From: Roseobacter sp.
Lineage (GTDB): Bacteria; Pseudomonadota; Alphaproteobacteria; Rhodobacterales; Rhodobacteraceae
Direction: 5' to 3'
Length of the DNA stretch: 12,431 nt
Assembly (NCBI GenBank): GCA_024636425.1
Contig: JAGXHB010000132.1
Coordinates: forward strand, 1-12,431
Positions 7,042 through 12,063 of the stretch are shown piece after piece. Within the stretch, counting starts at the first letter, position 1. Each line of letters starts with the position of its first letter. The position numbers were made by a program, and so were the translations under genes. Under the pieces are notes generated by a model, which made no database searches, was not told the DNA's origin, and was given only the letters and a program-made list of their open reading frames with translations.

Positions 7042-8220
7042 TCAGGTGCGCTGCGATCCGAAGGCCCCTGTCGTGGCCAGATCATTTCCGATCAGCCGGT
7101 CATGTTCCTGAATGGCAAACCGATCCGTCATCCCCGAGATGTAGTCGCTGACAATCCGGGCAAGCTCTGTCTCGCCACCTGCATCCTCGACATCCTTGCG
7201 CCATTGCTTGGGCAGCAGGTCGGGATGCGCGCAGAAATGCGGGAAAAGATCCTCGACCACCTGCGTGACCTGCTGGCGCATCACCACGACCGAGGGCGCG
7301 CGGTACATCCGGTCGAACAAGAACGCGCGGATCACCTTGAGGTCTTCGAACACAGGGTCTGAAAACCGGATCAGCGTGCGCCCCGCCATCCGGATGTCGG
7401 TCGCTGTCTGCGGCTGCATGTCATCCAGCCGGGTGCGGGCAAAATTGATCACATCCTCGACCAGCACACCGAAAAAGCGGCGCAAGGCCTCGTGACGGCG
7501 GCGGTAGTAGTTCAGGCCGGGGTAAAGCCGGTCGACTTCGGCAAAGTTGCCCTGCAGGATCGGCAGCTCCGCCAGCTCGTCCGTCGAGAAAAGCTCGGCG
7601 CGCAAGCCGTCATGCAGATCGTGGTGGTTATAGGCGACATCATCGGCGATCGCGGCCACCTGCGCCTCGGCGCTGGCATAGGTGCCAAGTTCCAGATCGT
7701 GGCGGTGGCTGTAGGCTTCAAGCGCCCAAGGCAGCGGACCGGTCACGGGTCCATTATGCTTGGCCAGCCCTTCAAGCGTTTCCCATGTCAGGTTCAGCCC
7801 GTCAAACTCCGCATAGTGCCGTTCCAGATGGGTCACGATCCGGATGGCCTGCGCGTTGTGATCAAATCCGCCATAGGGGGCCATCAGCGTCTGCAGGGCA
7901 TCCTCGCCGGTATGGCCGAAGGGGGGATGCCCCAGATCATGCGCCAGCGCCACAGCCTCGGTCAGTTCGGCATTCAGCCCCAAGGCACCCGAAATCGTCC
8001 GTGCCACCTGCGCCACCTCGATCGAATGGGTCAGCCTGGTGCGGTAATAATCGCCCTCGTGCTCGATGAACACCTGGGTCTTGTGCTTCAGCCTGCGAAA
8101 GGCGCTGGCGTGGATGATCCGGTCGCGGTCCCGCTGAAAGCAGGAGCGGAAAGTGCTTTCCTCCTCCGGCATCAACCGTCCCTTGGTCGCTGCGGGATCA
8201 GAGGCAAATGAGGCGCGCAT
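7042..8220 (-). CDS. dgt: dGTP triphosphohydrolase-like HD-domain protein
   Basis: The family hydrolyses deoxynucleoside triphosphates to the deoxynucleoside and triphosphate, controlling dNTP pools. The HD-domain metal site is visible: H65 (RLTHSIEVAQ), H94-D95 (AHDLGHPPFGH) and the aspartates of IADDVAYNHHD (D193/D194). The 392-residue length and the N-terminus (GRLMPEEESTFRSCFQRDRDRIIH) match the shorter dGTPase-like class common in alphaproteobacteria rather than E. coli Dgt (about 505 residues). Substrate preference among dNTPs therefore cannot be assumed. The start at 8220 has AAGGA 9 bases upstream. An in-frame ATG at 8265 lies in the promoter region and has no ribosome binding site. 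It heads the leftward block and is divergent from erpA. Confidence 0.92.
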   Translation of the reverse strand: MRASFASDPAATKGRLMPEEESTFRSCFQRDRDRIIHASAFRRLKHKTQVFIEHEGDYYRTRLTHSIEVAQVARTISGALGLNAELTEAVALAHDLGHPPFGHTGEDALQTLMAPYGGFDHNAQAIRIVTHLERHYAEFDGLNLTWETLEGLAKHNGPVTGPLPWALEAYSHRHDLELGTYASAEAQVAAIADDVAYNHHDLHDGLRAELFSTDELAELPILQGNFAEVDRLYPGLNYYRRRHEALRRFFGVLVEDVINFARTRLDDMQPQTATDIRMAGRTLIRFSDPVFEDLKVIRAFLFDRMYRAPSVVVMRQQVTQVVEDLFPHFCAHPDLLPKQWRKDVEDAGGETELARIVSDYISGMTDRFAIQEHDRLIGNDLATTGAFGSQRT

Positions 8221-8229
8221 GCGTCGTGG

Positions 8230-8234
8230 TCCTT
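8230..8234 (-). promoter_or_regulatory. Ribosome binding site of dgt
   Basis: On the minus strand AAGGA lies 9 bases before the ATG at 8220. It favours this start over the in-frame ATG at 8265, which has no purine-rich sequence upstream. Confidence 0.5.
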
Positions 8235-8261
8235 GTGGCCTGTCCTGTTGGTTTCTATATT
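8233..8261 (+). promoter_or_regulatory. Predicted promoter of erpA
   Basis: TTGTGG at 8233-8238 and TATATT at 8256-8261 are separated by 17 bases, a sigma-70 arrangement that would start transcription near 8268, about 38 bases before the erpA ATG. The -35 match is only 3 of 6. It overlaps the predicted promoter of dgt on the other strand. Confidence 0.45.
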
Positions 8262-8282
8262 GCATGACAAGACAGATGGAAA
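8254..8282 (-). promoter_or_regulatory. Predicted promoter of dgt
   Basis: On the minus strand TTTCCA (8277-8282) and TATAGA (8254-8259) are 17 bases apart, each matching 4 of 6 consensus positions. Transcription would start near 8247, before the dgt ribosome binding site. It shares its -10 sequence with the erpA promoter on the other strand. Confidence 0.4.
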
Positions 8283-8305
8283 CCGATCACACCGGAGCCC
8301 GAAAA

Positions 8306-8629
8306 ATGAACCTGCCCCCCAAAGTCACCTCCCGCGCATTTGACCGCCTTGCCGAGATCGGCGCCGCCGCCGATGGCAAGGCCTTGCGCGTGGCAGTCGA
8401 AGGCGGTGGATGTTCCGGCTTTCAATATGAAATCGTGCTGGACGCCCCCAAGGACGACGACCTCATCCTTGAAGGTGCGGGCCAACAAGTCGTCGTCGAC
8501 AGCATCTCCCTGCCCTTTCTGACCAATGCCACGATCGACTTTTCAGAAGAACTGATCGGCGCGCGATTCGTCATCGACAACCCGAACGCAACCAGTGCCT
8601 GCGGTTGCGGCACCTCCTTTTCGATGTAA
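8306..8629 (+). CDS. erpA: A-type iron-sulfur cluster carrier/insertion protein
   Basis: This 107-residue protein of the HesB/IscA/ErpA family carries and inserts Fe-S clusters into apoproteins in the cytosol. The three conserved cysteines are present: C36 in EGGGCSGFQY, and C99 and C101 in ACGCGTSFSM. The stretch GARFVIDNPNATSACGCGTSFS resembles ErpA more closely than IscA or SufA, so I assign erpA; confusion with another A-type carrier is possible. GGAG lies 8 bases before the ATG. It is a single gene divergent from dgt and not in an isc or suf operon, which fits ErpA. It converges on the unknown gene at 8685 with a 55-base gap. Confidence 0.9.
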   Translation: MNLPPKVTSRAFDRLAEIGAAADGKALRVAVEGGGCSGFQYEIVLDAPKDDDLILEGAGQQVVVDSISLPFLTNATIDFSEELIGARFVIDNPNATSACGCGTSFSM

Positions 8630-8655
8630 ACGCGTCCCCGGCTTCATTTCGCCGG

Positions 8656-8672
8656 AAAAACTCCCGCCGGAG
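8656..8672 (-). terminator. Intrinsic terminator of the leftward unknown gene
   Basis: On the minus strand a short stem CTCC/GGAG with loop GGCG (8661-8672) is followed directly by five Ts (8656-8660). It is 13 bases past the stop codon of the gene at 8685-9749. The stem is short, so it may work together with the longer palindrome just upstream at 8675-8697. Confidence 0.55.
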
Positions 8673-8674
8673 GC

Positions 8675-8697
8675 TGGCCTCATGTCACATGAGGCCA
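8675..8697. repeat. Perfect palindrome across a stop codon
   Basis: An 11-base arm TGGCCTCATGT and its exact reverse complement ACATGAGGCCA flank a single central base (8686). The stop codon of the leftward unknown gene (8685-8687) lies in its centre. With only one central base the RNA hairpin must open a few pairs to form a loop. It may be a second part of the terminator, protect the 3' end of the mRNA, or bind a dimeric protein. Confidence 0.6.
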
Positions 8698-9749
8698 ATC
8701 GGGCTTTCGGATCGCGCAAAACTTTCGAAGAATGACCCGAACTGCGGCGTCGATTTCTCCGCGCCTTCAACCACACTGCGCGCCATATCGCTTAATCCCG
8801 GCAGCACCGCACTTCGCATCCGGTCCCATCCGGTTCCCCTGCGCAGGCCCATCCCGTACAGTCCTTCTGACAGATCGCGCAATGCGCCCGGTCCCGTGGC
8901 AGGCCGGGACACTGCAACCTGTCCGACTGGCGGAACAGCGTGCTGAAATGCACCGGGCCGGGCCATTTCCATCAACTGCCCCGTGACCAGAAAACAGTGG
9001 TAGCCGTCCGCTCCGGCCGTAGCCGGCCTGTCGTTCAACTGGCATCGGGTGTGGGTGGCGCACACGAATGCTTCCCACAAAGGGGGCGGTGTCATTCGCG
9101 CAAAGCGTTGCGCGATGCAGATTTCAGCAAGCAGATCGGCGTTCTGGTCGAGATAGGCGACGATGCCCGCGTAGTCGAGACTGACTTTCGCCGCATCCCC
9201 AAGCTTGGGATCAACACGACCATAATCCGACAGATAAAAAACGATGTGGGTCAGTTCGTACGCAGCTTTCATGTTGGGCAGCGCAAAGGTCTCCGAGCGG
9301 TTTGTGAACGCGTGCAAGCGGCTTTCAAGCTCGGGGTCCGCGCATCCGTGACCCCGGCGCGCCAACAACCTTTCCGCCTCACCGCGTTGCAGGTCCGACA
9401 ACTCGGCCCCTGCCAGGTGACGCTCCGCCACCCAAGCGCACAGCGCGTCTCCGTCGCCCGCCAGACCCAGATCTTCGAGATCGAGATAAAGCGAAAGAAA
9501 GAACCTGTAATACTGCGGGAAGAACCGGAGCTGCTCCGGAATGTTCTGAAAATACGCTTCGTACGGCGCGATCACAGCGGGATCAGGGGGTGCCTGAAAA
9601 CCGCGGATCAATCCCAGCCATTCAGCATTCTCCTTGAGCCAGAAAACATCGCCACGGGCGCGACGGCGGTCTGCAAAAACTGTGCTGAGCGCCACGAGGC
9701 GGCTCGAGATCTCGGGCACTCGGGGGCGCAGAGCAATAACATTGTTCAT
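8685..9749 (-). CDS. Unknown-function 354-residue protein, partner of the repeat peptide
   Basis: I do not recognise a function. From memory it resembles a Rhodobacteraceae-restricted family (possibly DUF6902), which I cannot verify. The protein is cytosolic in appearance: no signal peptide and no membrane helix. It is probably mainly alpha-helical and rich in aromatic residues (FFPQYYRFFLSLYLDLEDLGL near residue 75-95). The most enzyme-like segment is YELTHIVFYLSDYG, with E165, H168, D175 and Y176, which could be metal-binding or catalytic. A later segment (FVCATHTRC) has H and two Cys. The C-terminal 75 residues look less conserved and are rich in G, S and R. The start ATG has a weak ribosome binding site and lies 77 bases after the stop of the repeat-peptide gene, with a hairpin between them. 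The same strand and spacing suggest one operon. Confidence 0.82.
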   Translation of the reverse strand: MNNVIALRPRVPEISSRLVALSTVFADRRRARGDVFWLKENAEWLGLIRGFQAPPDPAVIAPYEAYFQNIPEQLRFFPQYYRFFLSLYLDLEDLGLAGDGDALCAWVAERHLAGAELSDLQRGEAERLLARRGHGCADPELESRLHAFTNRSETFALPNMKAAYELTHIVFYLSDYGRVDPKLGDAAKVSLDYAGIVAYLDQNADLLAEICIAQRFARMTPPPLWEAFVCATHTRCQLNDRPATAGADGYHCFLVTGQLMEMARPGAFQHAVPPVGQVAVSRPATGPGALRDLSEGLYGMGLRRGTGWDRMRSAVLPGLSDMARSVVEGAEKSTPQFGSFFESFARSESPIGLM

Positions 9750-9773
9750 GGGTCGAAAATCACTTGTTCAGGC

Positions 9774-9810
9774 ATGCTCCCCTGCGCACGCACAAGGCGC
9801 AGGGGAGCAT
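9774..9810. repeat. Perfect 14-bp hairpin between the repeat-peptide gene and its partner
   Basis: ATGCTCCCCTGCGC at 9774-9787 and its exact reverse complement at 9797-9810 flank a 9-base loop. It fills most of the 77-base gap between two same-strand genes. On the minus strand no T-run follows, so it is not a full intrinsic terminator in the direction of those genes. It would act as a stable 3' hairpin on the small-gene mRNA, or a partial terminator reducing expression of the downstream gene. On the plus strand TTTAAATTCGTTT follows, but no plus-strand gene ends here. Confidence 0.75.
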
Positions 9811-9826
9811 TTAAATTCGTTTAACG

Positions 9827-10054
9827 TCAGCGGCTTGTGGTAAAGAGCTCAACCAGATCACCTGTAGCCATCGACTGGCCCGAAGGGGCGCAACTGGTCG
9901 TGAAAAGGCCGGTCTCTCCGCCCCTGCGCATGTCTGTTTCTACGGTAATGGACCCGCTGGAAAAGAGGTCAGTTCCCCCGCCACAATGCAGCGAATGGTC
10001 GTCCGGTTTGGCAACCAAAGAAGTTGTGCTTCGATCAAAGGCGCGTGCGGTCAT
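9827..10054 (-). CDS. 75-residue protein with three 20-residue repeats
   Basis: I do not recognise a function. I vaguely recall a Rhodobacteraceae-only family of this kind (possibly DUF6749), unverified. Three consecutive 20-residue units occupy residues 15-34, 35-54 and 55-74, each with L or M at position 8, G at 11 and the core LF(S/T)(S/T)(G/S) at 16-20. The LF pairs fall at exactly 30-31, 50-51 and 70-71. The synonymous bases of the three cores differ, so the repeat is kept at protein level and is not a recent DNA duplication. The N-terminus MTARAFDRSTTS is not a signal peptide. There are two cysteines (C24, C55), many Ser/Thr, and no membrane helix. GAGAGG lies 7 bases before the ATG. 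It is upstream of, and probably co-transcribed with, the unknown gene at 8685-9749. Confidence 0.82.
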   Translation of the reverse strand: MTARAFDRSTTSLVAKPDDHSLHCGGGTDLFSSGSITVETDMRRGGETGLFTTSCAPSGQSMATGDLVELFTTSR

Positions 10055-10061
10055 GTCAGTA

Positions 10062-10067
10062 CCTCTC
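10062..10067 (-). promoter_or_regulatory. Ribosome binding site of the repeat-protein gene
   Basis: GAGAGG on the minus strand lies 7 bases before the ATG at 10054. It fixes that start; an in-frame TTG at 10069 is further upstream and would overlap this site. Confidence 0.7.
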
Positions 10068-10082
10068 AAGGGGTGTTGATGT

Positions 10083-10113
10083 GATGTATTGCAGTCATAG
10101 ACTGCAATACATC
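10083..10113. promoter_or_regulatory. 31-base perfect palindrome upstream of the repeat-protein gene
   Basis: GATGTATTGCAGTC at 10083-10096 and its exact reverse complement at 10100-10113 flank the three bases ATA. It starts 28 bases before the small-gene ATG. No plus-strand gene ends nearby, so a terminator role is unlikely. It is either an operator for a dimeric regulator of the leftward pair or a stable hairpin in its 5' leader. I do not recognise the half-site. I could not find a convincing sigma-70 promoter beside it. Confidence 0.65.
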
Positions 10114-10176
10114 CACGCTTGCCCGCTTTGGTTGATTTCAGAAGTGGATTTTCTCGAAAAATTTACAGACTTAAAC

Positions 10177-10262
10177 TTGTCCACAGCCGGCAGGTTTCCC
10201 GATCCGTTCACTGAAAGAGCGCGTTTCATGTTATCCACAGTCTGAGGAATTCTTTATCCACA
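10177..10262 (+). promoter_or_regulatory. Cluster of three DnaA boxes
   Basis: TTGTCCACA at 10177-10185 has one mismatch to the DnaA box TTATCCACA. TTATCCACA at 10231-10239 and at 10254-10262 match perfectly. All three point the same way; starts are 54 and 23 bases apart. An AT-rich segment (GGATTTTCTCGAAAAATTTA, from 10146) adjoins the first box. The arrangement would suit a replication origin, a DnaA-titrating site or DnaA control of a flanking promoter. dnaA, dnaN, hemE, parAB and rep genes are all absent from the window, so origin status is not established. Confidence 0.7.
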
Positions 10263-10403
10263 GGACCACAATTATACCAACCCTGAAGACACGAACATGA
10301 TGTGGGTCAAGAAGCTCCGCCATCTGCCGCGAATCATATCCTCTCACGGCAGCACACCCTTGCCCGCGCCTTTGGTTTACGCGATAGGTTTGGAAGCAGG
10401 ATC

Positions 10404-10410
10404 AGGGGGA
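10404..10410 (+). promoter_or_regulatory. Ribosome binding site of xthA
   Basis: AGGGGGA lies 5 bases before the ATG at 10416. It fixes that start; the open frame extends upstream to 10302 but the added 38 residues do not resemble exonuclease III. Confidence 0.65.
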
Positions 10411-10415
10411 AGCCG

Positions 10416-11225
10416 ATGAAAATCGCAACGTTCAACATCAACGGAATCAAGGCGCGGATCGAGGCCTTGCCCGCGTGGCTTGATACGGCGGAACCGGACG
10501 TGGTTGTGCTGCAAGAGATCAAATCCGTGGACGAGGCGTTCCCTAGGGAGATTTTCGAGGATCGTGGCTATAACGTCGAGACCCACGGCCAGAAATCATT
10601 CAACGGCGTGGCGATCCTGTCCAAGCTCCCGCTCGAGGACGTGACACGCCGCCTGCCCGGCGATGATGACGACATCCAGTCCCGCTATATCGAGGCGACA
10701 GTCGTGGGGGACAAGGGTGCCGTGCGGATCTGCGGGCTTTATCTGCCGAACGGGAACCCGGTCGAACTGGACAGCGCCGGCATCCCGGTCGAAGGCGGCA
10801 AATTCGCTTACAAACTGGGATGGATGGCACGGTTGGAAGCGCGGGCACGGCATCTTCTGGCCGAAGAGACGCCGTTCCTGTTGACCGGCGACTTCAACAT
10901 CATTCCGCAGGCCGAAGATGCCGCAACGCCGGATGCCTGGCGCGATGATGCGTTGTTTCGGCCGGAATCGCGTACCGCATGGCGCCGCCTGCTGGCGCTT
11001 GGCCTGACGGAGGCGTTTCGCGCACGCACCCATGGCCCGGGACATTACAGCTTCTGGGACTATCAGGCCGGTGCGTGGAACCGCAACAACGGCATCCGCA
11101 TCGACCACTTCCTGCTCAGCCCCGCCATCGCCGACACATTGCGCGACTGCCAGATCGACAAGGACGTGCGGGCCGGAGACAAACCGTCCGATCATGTGCC
11201 GGTATGGGTCGATCTTGATCTGTGA
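10416..11225 (+). CDS. xthA: Exodeoxyribonuclease III / AP endonuclease
   Basis: This 269-residue enzyme of the endonuclease/exonuclease/phosphatase superfamily cuts DNA at abasic sites and degrades 3' ends in base-excision repair. The active site is complete: N7 (FNINGIKAR), E34 (VLQEIKS), the GLYLPNGNP loop, D159 and N161 (LTGDFNIIP), the late DHF aspartate (GIRIDHFLLSP), and D259-H260 (PSDHVPVW). Length and motif order match E. coli ExoIII (268 residues). AGGGGGA 5 bases before the ATG fixes the start. It is a single rightward gene beginning about 150 bases after the DnaA-box cluster, and it converges on the HNH gene. Several Rhodobacteraceae carry more than one Xth-like protein, so the symbol denotes the family. 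Confidence 0.95.
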   Translation: MKIATFNINGIKARIEALPAWLDTAEPDVVVLQEIKSVDEAFPREIFEDRGYNVETHGQKSFNGVAILSKLPLEDVTRRLPGDDDDIQSRYIEATVVGDKGAVRICGLYLPNGNPVELDSAGIPVEGGKFAYKLGWMARLEARARHLLAEETPFLLTGDFNIIPQAEDAATPDAWRDDALFRPESRTAWRRLLALGLTEAFRARTHGPGHYSFWDYQAGAWNRNNGIRIDHFLLSPAIADTLRDCQIDKDVRAGDKPSDHVPVWVDLDL

Positions 11226-11241
11226 GTGTCGTCAATGCCAC

Positions 11242-11273
11242 GGGTGCCAAGCCCCTGCACCCCTAGGGGTATT
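11242..11273. terminator. Hairpins between convergent xthA and HNH gene
   Basis: Two mutually exclusive stems are visible: GGGTGC (11242-11247) with GCACCC (11257-11262), and ACCCC (11259-11263) with GGGGT (11266-11270), the second followed by ATTT on the plus strand. The site is 17 bases past the xthA stop, and is placed to end both converging transcripts. The T-run is short, so strength is uncertain. Confidence 0.4.
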
Positions 11274-11297
11274 TCAGAGCCAGATCGTGAAAACACA

Positions 11298-11882
11298 TCA
11301 CGCCTGAAGTTCGGCGTCCCAATACAGGAAATCCATCCAGCTATCGTGCAGATGGTTCGGCGGAAACTTGCGGCCCATGTTGCGCAATTCTTCGGCATCG
11401 GGCTGGCGTGGCGGTTTGCGCAACTGGAATCCGGTCTGATGCAGCGCTTTTGACCCCTTTTTCAGGTTGCAGGGGCTACAGGCCGCGACGACGTTCTGCC
11501 AGCTTGTAATCCCGCCCGACGCGCGCGGTACAACATGGTCAAACGTCAGATCACCCCGCGCACCACAGTACTGGCAGCAGAATTCATCCCGCAGAAATAA
11601 ATTAAAGCGCGTGAAGGCCACGCGCTTTTGAGGTTTTACATAGTCTTTCAGAACAACAACCGACGGTATTCGGATCTGCATCGACGGACTGTGCACAAAA
11701 TCGTCATATTCGGCAACAATATCAACACGGTCGAGCCATTTCGCCTTGATCGCGTCCTGCCAGGGCCACAGCGATAACGGATAGTACGACAAAGGTCTGT
11801 AATCCGCGTTCAGCACCAATGCGGGCCGGTGTTTCAGCCCTGCGGGGCTGCGTGTGAATTCCGTTCTGAAATCGCCATCCAT
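11298..11882 (-). CDS. HNH endonuclease family protein
   Basis: The 194-residue protein carries a zinc-ribbon HNH nuclease domain: C103-x2-C106 (CQYCG), D115-H116 with VVPRASGG, N130 (SWQNVV), and C135-x2-C138-N139 (CSPCN), then LKKG. All zinc ligands and nuclease residues are present. The N-terminal 100 residues (VLNADYRPLSYYPLSLWPW, then AKWLDRVDIVAEY and IRIPSVVVLKDYV) are a conserved extension seen in a widespread family of stand-alone HNH proteins of unknown biological role. No restriction, phage or toxin partner is adjacent. AAGGG lies about 11 bases before the ATG. It has its own predicted promoter and converges with xthA, so a DNA-repair role is conceivable but unsupported beyond proximity. 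Confidence 0.9.
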   Translation of the reverse strand: MDGDFRTEFTRSPAGLKHRPALVLNADYRPLSYYPLSLWPWQDAIKAKWLDRVDIVAEYDDFVHSPSMQIRIPSVVVLKDYVKPQKRVAFTRFNLFLRDEFCCQYCGARGDLTFDHVVPRASGGITSWQNVVAACSPCNLKKGSKALHQTGFQLRKPPRQPDAEELRNMGRKFPPNHLHDSWMDFLYWDAELQA

Positions 11883-11916
11883 CGTCGAGATACCCTTTGC
11901 CGTTCCGCGTCCGGTC

Positions 11917-11936
11917 CGGCGGGAACTGCCCCGCCG
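11917..11936 (-). promoter_or_regulatory. Leader hairpin of the HNH gene
   Basis: A perfect 7-base stem CGGCGGG/CCCGCCG with a 6-base loop lies between the predicted promoter and the HNH ATG. If transcription starts near 11938, the hairpin would be within the first few bases of the mRNA, where such stems stabilise transcripts against 5'-end decay. Other roles are possible. Confidence 0.45.
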
Positions 11937-11944
11937 ATAGCTTG

Positions 11945-11972
11945 ACTATATCTCGTGGTTTGAGCGTGACAA
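11945..11972 (-). promoter_or_regulatory. Predicted sigma-70 promoter of the HNH gene
   Basis: On the minus strand TTGTCA (11967-11972) and TATAGT (11945-11950) are 16 bases apart, each matching 5 of 6 consensus positions. It is the best promoter match in the window. It would start transcription near 11938, giving a leader of about 55 bases. Confidence 0.6.
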
Positions 11973-12037
11973 GTCGCAATTGGCCACAAGATGTCGCAGA
12001 AGGATTACGAGCGATTGGTAACAGGGATGTGACAGTT

Positions 12038-12061
12038 TCAAAGGGCGCGCACGCCCGCGCC
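12038..12061 (-). terminator. Possible terminator of the edge hydrolase gene
   Basis: On the minus strand GGCGCG and CGCGCC (12044-12061) form a 6-base stem with a 6-base loop, followed by CTTTGA. It starts 2 bases past the stop codon of the gene at 12064. The T-run is only three bases. Confidence 0.4.
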
Positions 12062-12063
12062 TC

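Larger units (their letters stand above)
10055..10415. other. 361-base intergenic region with palindrome, AT-rich block and DnaA boxes
   Basis: This gap separates the leftward repeat-protein gene from the rightward xthA. Reading left to right it holds the small-gene ribosome binding site, the 31-base palindrome (10083-10113), an AT-rich segment (about 10140-10176), three DnaA boxes (10177-10262) and a further short AT-rich stretch (about 10266-10280). One GANTC site (GAATC at 10331-10335), the CcrM methylation target of alphaproteobacteria, is also present. No small gene with a credible ribosome binding site was found. Promoters for both flanking genes must lie here but no strong -35/-10 pair stands out. 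Confidence 0.6.

Noticed and set aside
8221..8265. Longer dgt start at ATG 8265
   Set aside because: It would place the dgt promoter inside its own coding region and has no ribosome binding site. The ATG at 8220 has AAGGA.
9811..9824. TTAA-N6-TTAA resembling a CtrA binding site
   Set aside because: The CtrA consensus has a 7-base spacer and this one has 6. It lies between two same-strand genes, next to a hairpin, not in a promoter.
9827..10054. Repeat protein as a signal-peptide-bearing bacteriocin or a toxin-antitoxin component
   Set aside because: No hydrophobic leader, no clear double-glycine cleavage motif at a leader end, and the partner does not resemble an antitoxin, transporter or peptidase.
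10024..10245. A 73-codon plus-strand open frame across the palindrome and first DnaA box
   Set aside because: No ribosome binding site, no domain, and it runs antisense to the start of the repeat-protein gene.
10177..10262. Firm call of this cluster as the chromosome origin
   Set aside because: Three boxes and an AT-rich stretch are suggestive, but no origin-linked gene is present and GC skew could not be computed, so it is reported only as a DnaA-box cluster.
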